From an uncultured Clostridium sp. (GTDB lineage Bacteria; Bacillota; Clostridia; TANB77; CAG-508), in assembly GCA_947569365.1 (NCBI GenBank), contig CANOSM010000023.1, positions 1 through 33,228 of the forward strand: a stretch of DNA of 33,228 bases. The letters are read 5' to 3'. This document shows, piece by piece, positions 9,523-18,218 of this stretch. The notes beneath the pieces are model-generated. The model saw only the letters and a program-made list of their open reading frames with translations. It had not been told where the DNA came from and made no database searches. Position 1 is the first letter of the stretch. The number at the start of each line of letters is the position of its first letter. The translations under genes and the position numbers were made by a program.

Positions 9523-9564
9523 TTATATAACAAAATACAATATAATGTAGGAGGAGTAAATAAA

Positions 9565-11097
9565 ATGGACAAAAAAACAACAATGCTTATGATATTAGAT
9601 GGATTTGGAATAAATGAGAATGAAGAAGGGAACGCTGTTAAAATAGCCAATATCCCTAATATTAATGAGATAATGAAACAGTATCCAAATACAATAATTC
9701 ATACAAGCGGATTAGATGTTGGACTTCCAGATGGACAAATGGGAAATTCGGAAGTAGGACATACAAATATAGGTGCTGGAAGAATTATATATCAAGAATT
9801 AACAAGAATTACAAAATCAATAGAGGATGGAGATTTTTTCAGTAATCAAGAGCTTGTAGCTGCTATTGAAAATTGTAAGAAAAATAATAGTAAACTTCAT
9901 ATTTTAGGTCTTTTATCAGATGGTGGAATTCATAGTCATATAAGACATTTAATGGCAATATTAGAACTTGCTAAAAGAAAAGATTTTGAAAATGTATATG
10001 TACATTGTTTTACAGATGGAAGAGATACTCCACCAGCATCTGCAGACACATATATTACAGAACTAGAAGAAAAGATGAAAGAAAAAGGCGTAGGAAAAAT
10101 AGCCACAATTTCTGGAAGATTTTATGCAATGGATAGAGATAAAAGATGGCAGAGAGTAGAAAGGGCATATAATGCTATAGTAAAAGGTGAAGGAGAAAAA
10201 TATAATTCAGCAAGTGCTGCTATTGAAAACTCATATCAAAAAGAAATATTTGATGAATTTATTGAGCCAAGTGTAATTTGCAAAAATGGAGAACCTATAG
10301 CAAAATTAGAAGAAAATGATTCTGTAATATTCTTTAATTATAGACCAGACAGAGCAAGAGAAATTACTAGAACCATAGTTGATCCAGAATTTAAAGAATT
10401 TGATAGAAAGTATTTTAAAACACATTTTGTAACTTTTACAAATTATGATGAGACATTACTTCCATATGTAAATATAGCATTTAAAAAGGAAGAAATAAAA
10501 AATACATTTGGTGAATATTTAAGTAAAAAAGGACTAACTCAATTAAGAATTGCTGAAACAGAAAAATATGCGCATGTTACTTTCTTTTTTAATGGTGGAG
10601 AGGAAAAACAATATGAAGGAGAAGATAGAATATTAATTCCATCACCAAAAGTTGAAACATATGATATGAAACCAGAAATGAGTGCACCAGAAGTTACAGA
10701 AAATGTTGTTAAAGCAATTAATTCTAGAAAATATGATGTTATAATACTAAACTTTGCAAACCCAGATATGTTAGGGCATACAGGGAATATTGATGCATCA
10801 GTAAAAGCTTTAGAAGTTCTTGATGGATGTGTAAAACAAGTAGTAGATGCAATTATAGCAAATGAAGGAACTGTATTAATTACTGCTGATCATGGAAATA
10901 CTGAACAAATGGTAGACTATAAAACAGGAGAGCCACATACAGCACATACAACGAATCCTGTACCTTTAGTAGTTGTTGGAAGAGATAATATAAAGTTAAA
11001 AGAAGGAAGACTTGCTGACTTAGTACCAACAATGCTTGATCTAATGAACTTAGAAAAACCAGAAGAAATGACAGGAGAAAGTCTAATAGAAAAATAG
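9565..11097 (+). CDS. gpmI: 2,3-bisphosphoglycerate-independent phosphoglycerate mutase
   Basis: A 510-residue metal-dependent phosphoglycerate mutase of the alkaline-phosphatase superfamily, interconverting 3- and 2-phosphoglycerate. It has the metal-binding start MLMILDGFGINENEEGNA, the phospho-acceptor Ser62 in MGNSEVGHTNIGAGR, the substrate-binding insert with DGRDTPP and SGRFYAMDRDKRW, and the second metal site in NFANPDMLGHTG and ADHGNTEQM. Length is typical. GGAGGAG (9550-9556) precedes ATG 9565. Enolase, often next in this operon, is absent here. Confidence 0.97.
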   Translation: MDKKTTMLMILDGFGINENEEGNAVKIANIPNINEIMKQYPNTIIHTSGLDVGLPDGQMGNSEVGHTNIGAGRIIYQELTRITKSIEDGDFFSNQELVAAIENCKKNNSKLHILGLLSDGGIHSHIRHLMAILELAKRKDFENVYVHCFTDGRDTPPASADTYITELEEKMKEKGVGKIATISGRFYAMDRDKRWQRVERAYNAIVKGEGEKYNSASAAIENSYQKEIFDEFIEPSVICKNGEPIAKLEENDSVIFFNYRPDRAREITRTIVDPEFKEFDRKYFKTHFVTFTNYDETLLPYVNIAFKKEEIKNTFGEYLSKKGLTQLRIAETEKYAHVTFFFNGGEEKQYEGEDRILIPSPKVETYDMKPEMSAPEVTENVVKAINSRKYDVIILNFANPDMLGHTGNIDASVKALEVLDGCVKQVVDAIIANEGTVLITADHGNTEQMVDYKTGEPHTAHTTNPVPLVVVGRDNIKLKEGRLADLVPTMLDLMNLEKPEEMTGESLIEK

Positions 11098-11112
11098 ATG
11101 GAGGGCCGATAA

Positions 11113-11871
11113 ATGATAGGTTCGCTGGAAGAAAGAAAAGTATTTGAAGAAATACAAAGAAAGCTATTTTACATGATTCCTGAAAAATGGGAAAGCATAC
11201 ATTTATATGCTGCAATAATAGAAGAGCCTTTTCAAAAACAAAAAGGAGAAATGTACTTTTATTATGTACCAAAAGGAATACTAAAGCGAGATCCAGTTAA
11301 TGTTTATGAGATTCCAACATTATTTAATATAGATGAAGAAAGTTATAACGAATTAATAGATAAATTATATAATGATATAAAAAAGCTTAGAAAAATTGCA
11401 GAAGAAAAACATGATAATTTATGGAGTAATATAACAATTACAATAGCAAATTGTAAATTTAAAATAGAATATGATTATACAGATTTGATAGATGATACGA
11501 GTTTTACTCCATATGAAAGACATGTAATTTGGAGATATAATAATTTAAATATTGATCTAGAACTGGAAGATAAACAGGAAAAATATATAATAAATAAATA
11601 TTTAGATTATTTAAAAGTAACTGATTTACCAAAAACTGAGGAATTTATAGAAGGGATTTATATAAATCCAATAAATAATATTATTGATTATGAAAAAACA
11701 ATGACAATAGAGGCTGCTCTTGCTATGAAAGATGAAAATAACAAAAGCAATTATCAAGAAAAAGGGAAATTTTTTGATAAAATTAAAAACAAGAGTAAAC
11801 AGGACATTGATGATAAAGATGAACCACATATAGGGAATAATCAAATACTTTATGGAAATAGAAAAAAATAG
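11113..11871 (+). CDS. YezG/DUF600-family immunity-like protein
   Basis: About 252 residues. The first 150 residues match the YezG (DUF600) type: KLFYMIPEKWESIHLYAAIIEE, GEMYFYYVPKGILKRDPVNVYEIP, FNIDEESYNELIDKLYNDIKKLR, WSNITITIANCKFKIEYDYTDL and SSxYxRHVIWRY-like FTPYERHVIWRYNNL. Members are cognate antitoxins or immunity proteins of the YeeF/LXG nuclease toxins in Bacillus. The C-terminal 90 residues are polar and lysine-rich and look like a lineage-specific tail. It begins 15 bases after gpmI with its own GGAGGG site (11100-11105), and the operon terminator follows. No LXG toxin is seen in the window, so it is an orphan that is transcribed with glycolysis; whether it still acts as immunity is unknown. 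Confidence 0.7.
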   Translation: MIGSLEERKVFEEIQRKLFYMIPEKWESIHLYAAIIEEPFQKQKGEMYFYYVPKGILKRDPVNVYEIPTLFNIDEESYNELIDKLYNDIKKLRKIAEEKHDNLWSNITITIANCKFKIEYDYTDLIDDTSFTPYERHVIWRYNNLNIDLELEDKQEKYIINKYLDYLKVTDLPKTEEFIEGIYINPINNIIDYEKTMTIEAALAMKDENNKSNYQEKGKFFDKIKNKSKQDIDDKDEPHIGNNQILYGNRKK

Positions 11872-11874
11872 ATA

Positions 11875-11914
11875 ATAGAGAAATGCTTAAAATATTTAAG
11901 TATTTCTCTATTTT
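11875..11914 (+). terminator. terminator of the glycolytic operon
   Basis: A long stem: ATAGAGAAATGCTTAAA pairs with TTTAAGTATTTCTCTAT with one G-T pair, then TTTT. Strong intrinsic terminator closing the gap-to-YezG transcript. Confidence 0.9.
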
Positions 11915-11950
11915 GATGTATAAATAGTATTATAAAAAACTTTAAAGAGC

Positions 11951-11979
11951 TTGAAAACATCTATATTACATGATAAAAT
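11951..11979 (+). promoter_or_regulatory. promoter of the teichoic-acid operon
   Basis: TTGAAA (11951-11956), a 17-base spacer, TAAAAT (11974-11979). It lies between the glycolytic terminator and the first teichoic-acid gene at 12013. Confidence 0.6.
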
Positions 11980-12012
11980 CAGAAAGTAAAATAAAAACAA
12001 AAGGAAAAAAAT

Positions 12013-13128
12013 ATGAAAATAAAGCTTTTAAGGTTTGCTGTAATATTGGGAAGATTTGTTTTAAACTTATTATATAAAATTATGAAAATAAAAAAAACAA
12101 AACAAAAAAAAGTAGTATTATTAAGTAGACAATCAAACGAAAAAAGTTTAGATTTTAGAATATTAGAAAATGCACTTAAAGATGCTAATTATAATGTAGT
12201 ATGTATGTGCAAATTTATAGAAAAGAAGTTAATTAGCAAAATAGAGTATTGCTTTTATATGTTAAAAGTAATGAATAATTTAGCTGATTCAAAGGTTTGT
12301 ATAACAGATGGATATTCAATACCACTAAGCTTGCTTAAACATAAAAAAGATTTAATTATAATACAAATATGGCATGCTTCAGGAGCTACTAAAAAATTTG
12401 GATATCAAGTGTTAGGTACAGAAGAAGGAACAGATCCTAAAATTGCAAAAATAATGAGAATGCATTATAATTATGATTACGTGTTAGCACCAAGTAAAAA
12501 GACAGGAGAATTTTTTAGCAAAGCTTTTAATGTAGATACAGATAAAATAAAAATAATAGGACTTCCAAGAATTGATTATTTAAATCAAAAAGATGATGAA
12601 TTAAAGAAGAAATTTTTAAAAGATTATCCAGAATGTAATAATAAAAAAATAGTTTTATATGTACCTACATTCAGAAAAAATAATTCTGTAAATACAAAAG
12701 AGCTTATAGAAAATATTAATAAAGAAAAATATAAACTTATAATTAGAAAGCATCCATTAGATATGGACAAGCTAGATGAAGAAAATGTTGTAGATAATTA
12801 TTATGATACAATGTTTTTATTAAAGATAGCAGATTATGTAATAACTGATTATTCAGCAATTGCGTATGAAGCATCAATATTTAATAGACCACTATATTTT
12901 TATGTATATGATATAGACGAATATAAGGGAAAAAGAGGCTTAAATGTAGATTTAACTAAAGAAATGAAAAATGCTACATTTAAAGATGCGAAAGCTTTAT
13001 CAAAGGCATTAGAAGAAAAGTATGATATAGATGAATTATATAAATTTAGAAAAAAATATATGGAAGTATATAATCAAAATAATATTGAAAAACTAATTAA
13101 ATTTATTGATAAAGAATGTAAGATTTAA
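12013..13128 (+). CDS. CDP-glycerol glycerophosphotransferase family protein (TagB/TagF-like)
   Basis: A 371-residue GT-B-like glycerophosphotransferase that moves glycerol phosphate from CDP-glycerol onto a lipid-linked teichoic-acid precursor. The N-terminus has a hydrophobic and basic stretch suited to membrane association. Family motifs are IIQIWHASGATKKFGY (catalytic His region), VLYVPTFRKN, IIRKHPLDMDKL, the conserved ADYVITDYSAIAYEASIFNRPLYFYVYD and the terminal GLNVDL. The size matches TagB (primase, one unit) better than the long polymerase TagF, but single-domain polymerases exist, so the exact step is open. AAAAGGAAA precedes ATG 12013. The adjoining tagD and tagGH genes support a poly(glycerol phosphate) wall or lipoteichoic polymer. 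Confidence 0.85.
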   Translation: MKIKLLRFAVILGRFVLNLLYKIMKIKKTKQKKVVLLSRQSNEKSLDFRILENALKDANYNVVCMCKFIEKKLISKIEYCFYMLKVMNNLADSKVCITDGYSIPLSLLKHKKDLIIIQIWHASGATKKFGYQVLGTEEGTDPKIAKIMRMHYNYDYVLAPSKKTGEFFSKAFNVDTDKIKIIGLPRIDYLNQKDDELKKKFLKDYPECNNKKIVLYVPTFRKNNSVNTKELIENINKEKYKLIIRKHPLDMDKLDEENVVDNYYDTMFLLKIADYVITDYSAIAYEASIFNRPLYFYVYDIDEYKGKRGLNVDLTKEMKNATFKDAKALSKALEEKYDIDELYKFRKKYMEVYNQNNIEKLIKFIDKECKI

Positions 13129-13174
13129 AAATTTAATTATTAATATATATAAATAGAAGAAAAGGAGATAGATT

Positions 13175-13636
13175 ATGAAAAGAGTATTAACTTATGGTAC
13201 ATTTGATTTATTACATTATGGACATATTAGATTACTTAAAAGAGCAAAGGAGTTGGGAGATTATTTAATTGTTGCTGTATCAACAGATGAATTTAATGCA
13301 ATAAAAGATAAAAAATCATACCATGATTATGAAACTAGAAAGAAGATGCTTGAAGCAGTTAGATATGTGGATTTAGTTATTCCAGAAAATAATTGGGAAC
13401 AAAAATTAGATGATGTAAAAGAATATAAAGTAGATGTCGTTGTAATGGGAAGTGATTGGACAGGAAGTGACAAATTTGATTATTTAAAAGACTATTGTGA
13501 AGTTGTTTATTTAGATAGAACAGAAGGAATATCTACAACAAAAATAAAGGAAGATTTAAATCTTCAAATACCAAAAAATGATATAAATCAAATTCCAGAG
13601 ACTGAAGATGAAAGAAAAAAGAAGGAAGGAAAATAA
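13175..13636 (+). CDS. tagD: glycerol-3-phosphate cytidylyltransferase
   Basis: A nucleotidyltransferase of about 153 residues that makes CDP-glycerol from CTP and glycerol 3-phosphate. It shows the cytidylyltransferase signature TYGTFDLLHYGHIRLLKRA with the HxGH ATP/CTP-binding motif (HYGH), the substrate region AVSTDEFN, the conserved MGSDWTGSDKFD and the closing RTEGISTTKI (RTxGISTT signature). The last 20 residues are a charged extension that overlaps the ribosome binding site of the next gene. AAGGAG (13162-13167) precedes ATG 13175. It feeds the transferase encoded upstream. Confidence 0.95.
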   Translation: MKRVLTYGTFDLLHYGHIRLLKRAKELGDYLIVAVSTDEFNAIKDKKSYHDYETRKKMLEAVRYVDLVIPENNWEQKLDDVKEYKVDVVVMGSDWTGSDKFDYLKDYCEVVYLDRTEGISTTKIKEDLNLQIPKNDINQIPETEDERKKKEGK

Positions 13637-13637
13637 A

Positions 13638-14447
13638 GTGAATACTATAAAAGAAATAATAAATGACCATAAACAATATAGTAAACAAATAGGAAAGCTT
13701 GCAAAGTCTGATCTTATAAAGACATATAGAGGAGCAGCACTTGGATGGGCATGGGCAATAATAAAACCAACAGTCACAATATTTGTATATTGGTTTGCTT
13801 TTACTATAGGGTTAAGAGCTACTAAAACAGTAAGTGGTAATTATCCATTTTTCTTATGGTTAATTGCTGGGATTGTACCATGGTTTTATATGAATGATAT
13901 GATATCAGCAGGAACAGATTGTATAAGAAAATATAGTTATTTAGTAACTAAGATGAAGTTTCCAGTATCAACTATTCCAACATTTGTTAGTATATCCAAA
14001 ATGATTGTTGAAGTACTACTTTTATCAATAGTGTTTATTATATTTTTAATGTTTGGTTTTAAACCAGATATATATTATTTGCAAATTTTCTTTTACTTAC
14101 TTCTTGCATTTGCTTTTTTTACAGGATGGGGATTATTTGCATCTCCAATAGGAGCAATGAGTAAAGACTTTTCTAATTTAGTAAAATCGTTTATAACAGC
14201 AATATTTTGGCTTTCAGGAATATTATGGGATGCAGAATCAATAAAAATTTTATGGCTTAAGAAACTATTAAGATTAAATCCTATTACATATTTGTGTACA
14301 GGATTTAGAAATTGTTTTGTATATAAAGTATGGTTTTGGGAGCAACCCAAAAGATTATTGTATTTTCTAATTGCGCTTGCAATTATGTGGGCACTTGGAA
14401 TATGGAGTTATAAGAAGTTTAGAAAAGAAATTCCAGATGTATTATAA
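13638..14447 (+). CDS. tagG: teichoic-acid ABC transporter permease (TagG-like)
   Basis: A 269-residue ABC-2-type permease with about six hydrophobic segments and the family opening LAKSDLIKTYRGAALGWAWAIIKPTVTIFVYWFAF. TagG with TagH moves lipid-linked teichoic acid across the membrane. A GTG start at 13638 is preferred: AAGGAAGG (13622-13629) lies at proper distance and the gene then begins one base after the tagD stop. A longer frame from ATG 13608 would overlap tagD and start inside the ribosome binding region. The aromatic, Trp-rich loops (IVPWFYMNDMI) are typical of O-antigen and teichoic permeases. Confidence 0.92.
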   Translation: MNTIKEIINDHKQYSKQIGKLAKSDLIKTYRGAALGWAWAIIKPTVTIFVYWFAFTIGLRATKTVSGNYPFFLWLIAGIVPWFYMNDMISAGTDCIRKYSYLVTKMKFPVSTIPTFVSISKMIVEVLLLSIVFIIFLMFGFKPDIYYLQIFFYLLLAFAFFTGWGLFASPIGAMSKDFSNLVKSFITAIFWLSGILWDAESIKILWLKKLLRLNPITYLCTGFRNCFVYKVWFWEQPKRLLYFLIALAIMWALGIWSYKKFRKEIPDVL

Positions 14448-14466
14448 AAAGGGTTGGTTAAAAGAT

Positions 14467-15363
14467 ATGAGTGATAATAAGCAAGATGAAATAGTTATAG
14501 ATGTTAAAGATGTAACTAAAACATATAAATTATATAAAAATGATAAAGCTAGAATTTTAGGTACTATTTTTAAAAAGGTACCTTATAAAAAGAAAAACGC
14601 AGTTGATCATATAAGTTTTTCAATAAAAAGGGGAGAGTCTGTTGCAATATTTGGTAAAAATGGTGCTGGAAAGTCTACAATACTTAAAATGATTACATCA
14701 GTTGTTTTTCCAACAGAAGGAACTATAGAAGTAAAAGGTGTTGTAAGTGCATTACTTGAACTTACTTCTGGATTTGACCCAGAGTTTACAGGAAGAGATA
14801 ATATATATCTAAAAGGCAGATTAATGGGACTTAAGGATTCTGATATAAATGAACTTGAAAAAGAGATAATTGATTTTGCAGAACTTGAAGAATATATAGA
14901 TCAACCTGTAAGGACATATTCTAGTGGTATGAAAGCAAGACTTGGATTTGCTATATGTGTAAATATTAGACCAGAGATACTAATAGTAGATGAGGCTTTA
15001 AGTGTTGGTGATACAGCATTTAAAGAAAAATGTGTAAATAAGATAAGTGAAATTTTAAATAATAAAAATGTAACATTATTATTTGTTACACATGTTCCAA
15101 ATGTTGCACAAGAGTTTTGTAAAAGAGGAATTGTTATGAAAAATGGAAAAGTAATCTTTGATGGTGAAATTTCAGAGGCTGTACAAGTTTATACTGACTC
15201 ATATAAGAAAACTCCTACTCAAACTAAAGATGTAAATAGACCAATGAAAAAAGAAGTTATAAAACAAGATGAAAGTAAAAAAATAGAGGATAATAATGAA
15301 AATTCTCCTTTAGATGGACAAACTACATTAGAAGAAATAGATAAAAAAGATATTGAAAAATAA
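14467..15363 (+). CDS. tagH: teichoic-acid ABC transporter ATP-binding protein (TagH-like)
   Basis: An ABC ATPase of about 298 residues pairing with the permease encoded just upstream. It has Walker A FGKNGAGKST, the substrate-class motif LLELTSGFDPEFTGRDNIYL, the signature YSSGMKARLGFA, Walker B ILIVDEALSVGD and the switch His in FVTHVPN. The polymer-exporter subtype is shown by the LELTSGFDPEFTGRDN segment. The C-terminal 60 residues after the ATPase are Lys/Glu/Asp-rich and look disordered; this is shorter than the wall-binding extension of Bacillus TagH. ATG 14467 is chosen, with AAAAGGG 13 bases upstream; ATG 14434, overlapping the permease gene, is an alternative. Last gene of the operon. 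Confidence 0.93.
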   Translation: MSDNKQDEIVIDVKDVTKTYKLYKNDKARILGTIFKKVPYKKKNAVDHISFSIKRGESVAIFGKNGAGKSTILKMITSVVFPTEGTIEVKGVVSALLELTSGFDPEFTGRDNIYLKGRLMGLKDSDINELEKEIIDFAELEEYIDQPVRTYSSGMKARLGFAICVNIRPEILIVDEALSVGDTAFKEKCVNKISEILNNKNVTLLFVTHVPNVAQEFCKRGIVMKNGKVIFDGEISEAVQVYTDSYKKTPTQTKDVNRPMKKEVIKQDESKKIEDNNENSPLDGQTTLEEIDKKDIEK

Positions 15364-15382
15364 AAGAATAGTAGTTATAATA

Positions 15383-15423
15383 TTATAAGATGTTTTAAAA
15401 TATTTTTTTAAAGCATCTTATAA
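15383..15423 (+). terminator. long stem-loop after tagH, possible terminator or mRNA end
   Basis: TTATAAGATGTTTTAAA pairs with TTTAAAGCATCTTATAA with one G-T pair around an A/T loop. No T tract follows, so termination would be atypical. It separates the teichoic-acid operon from tRNA-Gln. Confidence 0.5.
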
Positions 15424-15433
15424 AAATTAATAT

Positions 15434-15508
15434 TGGGGTATCGCCAAGCGGTAAGGCAATCGGCTCTGACCCGATCATTCGTAAGTTCGAATCTTACTAC
15501 CCCAGCCA
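15434..15508 (+). tRNA. tRNA-Gln (anticodon CTG)
   Basis: Complete cloverleaf of 75 bases with encoded CCA. The acceptor stem TGGGGTA pairs with TACCCCA, the discriminator is G, the anticodon stem ATCGG/CCGAT holds the loop CTCTGAC with anticodon CTG, and the T-loop TTCGAAT is normal. A CTG-reading tRNA-Gln is a minor isoacceptor for such an A+T-rich genome. Confidence 0.95.
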
Positions 15509-15571
15509 ATAAGAGTTTTCGATGAACTTTTGAAAAAATTGATATAACTAAAGTTCGAGAGCACAAAAATG

Positions 15572-15601
15572 AATTCTGTTCTAAATGAGCAGAATTTTTT
15601 T
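15572..15601 (+). terminator. terminator after tRNA-Gln
   Basis: AATTCTGTTC (15572-15581) pairs with GAGCAGAATT (15587-15596) around TAAAT, followed by Ts. The 60 bases between the tRNA and this hairpin resemble the trailer of tRNA-Tyr (18845-18920). Confidence 0.85.
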
Positions 15602-15660
15602 ACATAATTTTGACAATATAAGTAAAATTGAGTATGAAAGGAAAAATGAATAGATATGTT

Positions 15661-15703
15661 AAAAAAGAATTTGAGGTACTACTGTTCAAAGTAATACCTC
15701 AAA
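15661..15703 (-). terminator. terminator of the minus-strand JAMM gene
   Basis: On the minus strand TTTGAGGTATTACT pairs with AGTAGTACCTCAAA with one mismatch, followed by TTCTTTTTT. It lies about 30 bases beyond the stop codon of the gene at 15735-16202. Confidence 0.8.
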
Positions 15704-15734
15704 TATCTCAAGAAAATTTTTTAACCCTACACAA

Positions 15735-16202
15735 TTAATAAGGTATTGGATCAAACTGAACCAAATTTCCGGTATGCCAGTCTCTTATAAGAGCTTCTCC
15801 ACAAGCATTTGTATCAAACATCATGTTTCCATAATATTTTGTTGGATATAGCTTATGAAAATAATTCCACATCGTTATCTCATCCTTTCTATCTGTAGAA
15901 GAAAACGTAGGATAGTTAAACGGATGTGTGTGATACTCTATGTAAACAGAGTATCTCTTTTTTTCAAGCTTTCTAAGCATATCTGCAATAACAGATTTTT
16001 TTGGCACACATGTAGCTGTATATAAACCATCATAATCGTCATCGGTAAAAACATCCATTTCTTCAATAACTATACTAGGTTTACCTTTTACAGGTTTTAC
16101 TCGACCAAACAAGCATGCAAACCGTTCGTGGTCATACTGATGTACCAAATTAATAAGGTAGTTAAAGTGGTCAATGTTAATGTAAACGTCGAATTTTGCC
16201 AT
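15735..16202 (-). CDS. JAMM/MPN-domain metalloprotease-like protein, orphan
   Basis: A single-domain protein of 155 residues. The JAMM zinc motif is visible as His91-Thr-His93-Pro, then Ser101 and Asp104 (YHTHPFNYPTFSSTD), with an upstream catalytic Glu candidate in IVIEEMD (Glu47 or Glu48). Prokaryotic JAMM proteins remove ubiquitin-like or ThiS-like tails, or act in ubiquitin-like conjugation and defence systems. No E1/ThiF-like, E2-like or ubiquitin-like gene is in the window. It is a monocistronic minus-strand gene with its own promoter, AGGAG site and terminator. It uses CGG and CGA Arg codons that neighbours avoid, and G+C is about one third, which suggests acquisition. The true substrate is unknown. 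Confidence 0.8.
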   Translation of the reverse strand: MAKFDVYINIDHFNYLINLVHQYDHERFACLFGRVKPVKGKPSIVIEEMDVFTDDDYDGLYTATCVPKKSVIADMLRKLEKKRYSVYIEYHTHPFNYPTFSSTDRKDEITMWNYFHKLYPTKYYGNMMFDTNACGEALIRDWHTGNLVQFDPIPY

Positions 16203-16257
16203 AGTATTCTCCTTTCAATTAAAACATGAATATCATTTATAATTTAAACATATATAT

Positions 16258-16286
16258 ATTATATCATAAATTTACATAATTTGCAA
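16258..16286 (-). promoter_or_regulatory. promoter of the JAMM gene
   Basis: On the minus strand TTGCAA (16286-16281), a 17-base spacer and TATAAT (16263-16258), about 55 bases upstream of the start codon. AGGAG follows next to the start. Confidence 0.65.
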
Positions 16287-16669
16287 ATTCGTTTTAGAAC
16301 TAAGATACTAAATAAAATTTTTCATAAATTTCTCACTTTCTAAAGAAAACATTTATAAACATTATAACATGAAATTGCATCTAATCTGTAATTAAACTAT
16401 AAGTGAAAGACTTGATTCAATTAATACTCTTCAAAATTAAATTTACTTTTTAAATTGACTCTAGAGTTATGGCAATAAATACTACAAATAAAATATTGAT
16501 TTTTAATTTTAGATTTGTTACAATAATGTTGAATTAAGAAAAACTATGTATAATTTATATGAAAAATAGTATAGATACTACTAGATAATAGTATCTTGGC
16601 AATTATTATTATACTATTTTAGCTAAAGCAAAAGAACTAACAAAAAATAATAATATATTGAGGTGTATT
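16287..16669. other. intergenic region with nested inverted repeats upstream of the secreted protein gene
   Basis: No coding potential. A TATAAT at 16549-16554 with TTGAAT 14 bases upstream is a weak promoter candidate. Downstream of it AAAATAGTATA (16563-16573) pairs perfectly with TATACTATTTT (16610-16620), and inside that GATACTA (16574-16580) pairs with TAGTATC (16589-16595). The nested repeats lie in the untranslated leader or operator of the gene at 16670. The stretch 16287-16500 holds nothing recognised. Confidence 0.5.
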
Positions 16670-18208
16670 ATGAAAAAGAAAGTTTTAATTTTAACAACAT
16701 GTTTTATTGTAACAATAACTACAATTACTGGAGGGAGTTTTTCAAAAGCAGAAGGAAATACAACTAAGAATATAGAAGAACAAGATAATGTAGTTGTTTC
16801 ATATGCAGTTAAGAAAGAAGCAGAAGAGACTATAGAAGATGTTGAAAAAAATAAAGATTTTACTACAAAAGAAATAGTTGTAATTAGTGAAAAATATATG
16901 GAACAAGATCCAATAAGTGGATCAGATGATAAAAAAACGAAAAATATTGATGGAAATGGTATGTCATTATTAGGAGCATATCAAGGACTTACATACTACA
17001 GTCAGGCAGATGATAGATGGGCTGATGAATTATACACATCAACTAAAAATAAAACTCAGACTATGAAATCATCAGGGTGTGGACCAACAGCTTGTGCAAT
17101 GGTTGTAACTGCTAGTAAAGGTACAATACTTCCAACAACAATGGCAAAATTATTTGTAGATAATGGATATAGAACACCTAATTCTGGTACATCTTGGGGA
17201 GCATTCTCATTTACAGCAGATTACTTTGGATTTAACGAATATTATACTACTACAGATTATAATAAAGCTATGGATTATTTAGGAAAAGGATATTATGTAA
17301 TTGCCTCTTGTAGTTCAGGATTATTTACTACATCTGGACATTTTATAGTACTTACAGGTTTATCTGGTAATACTATTAATATATATGATCCATATCTATA
17401 TGATAAAAAATTTGAAACAGCATCAAGAAAGCCAGCTAATGTAATTGTTGATGGAGAGAATGTAAAAGTATCAAAAACTAATTTTAAGAAATATGCTAAT
17501 ACTAAGCAGTTTTTTATATTTAGTAATGATAAAGGCGAGGGAAATACAAAAGATCCTATTACAAGTACTCCTGCAAGTGGAAAAAGTTACATTAGATATG
17601 TTCATGTAGATACAACATTACGTGTGAGAAGTGGACCAGGTACTGACTATAAAATAGTAGCATCATTAAAAAATAATGAAAAAGTAACAGTATATGAGAC
17701 AAAAAATGGATGGTCAAGAATTGGTACTAATAAATGGGCTTCATCATCCTACTTATATACACAAAAAACTACTAGTACAACTACTAGTAAACCTACAACA
17801 ACTACTCCTACAAACGTAAAGAAACCTACAAAAAAATATACAAGATATGTTCATACATCTACAAAACTAAATGTTAGAAAAGGAGCAGGAACAAAATATA
17901 AAAAGGTATCTACATTAAAAAATAATGCAAAAGTAACAGTATATGAAACAAAAAAAGGATGGTCAAGAATTGGTACTAATAAATGGGTTTCATCATCTTA
18001 TTTATACTCATATAAAAGTACTGTTGGAAAGACAAAAAAGATAAAAGCTAGTACTTTATATAGTAAAAAGAATTTGACAGGAAAGAAATATAAATATAAG
18101 AAAAATACAAAAGTTAAAGTATTAAAAAATATATCTGCTAAGATAGATTATGTTAAAGTAGTAGGTACAAATAAAAAATTATATATTAAAGTAAGTAGTT
18201 ATAAATAA
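16670..18208 (+). CDS. secreted C39-like cysteine peptidase with bacterial SH3 repeats
   Basis: A 512-residue exported protein. Residues 1-28 form a signal peptide (KKK, hydrophobic core, cleavage near FSKAEG). A polar linker leads to a Peptidase_C39_2-like papain-fold domain at about 105-275, with Cys137 in SSGCGPTACAM, His224 in SGHFIVLTG and Asp240 in IYDPYL as the likely triad. Two clear SH3_3 domains follow (RVRSGPGTDYKIV...WSRIGTNKWASSSYL and LNVRKGAGTKYKKV...WSRIGTNKWVSSSYL), separated by a Thr-rich linker, then a third degenerate SH3-like repeat of Lys-rich sequence. The SH3 domains should bind peptidoglycan, so it probably acts in the wall on peptides or wall proteins. ATG 16670 follows GAGGTG; an in-frame TTG at 16658 is part of that site. 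Confidence 0.88.
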   Translation: MKKKVLILTTCFIVTITTITGGSFSKAEGNTTKNIEEQDNVVVSYAVKKEAEETIEDVEKNKDFTTKEIVVISEKYMEQDPISGSDDKKTKNIDGNGMSLLGAYQGLTYYSQADDRWADELYTSTKNKTQTMKSSGCGPTACAMVVTASKGTILPTTMAKLFVDNGYRTPNSGTSWGAFSFTADYFGFNEYYTTTDYNKAMDYLGKGYYVIASCSSGLFTTSGHFIVLTGLSGNTINIYDPYLYDKKFETASRKPANVIVDGENVKVSKTNFKKYANTKQFFIFSNDKGEGNTKDPITSTPASGKSYIRYVHVDTTLRVRSGPGTDYKIVASLKNNEKVTVYETKNGWSRIGTNKWASSSYLYTQKTTSTTTSKPTTTTPTNVKKPTKKYTRYVHTSTKLNVRKGAGTKYKKVSTLKNNAKVTVYETKKGWSRIGTNKWVSSSYLYSYKSTVGKTKKIKASTLYSKKNLTGKKYKYKKNTKVKVLKNISAKIDYVKVVGTNKKLYIKVSSYK

Positions 18209-18218
18209 AAATATAAAG

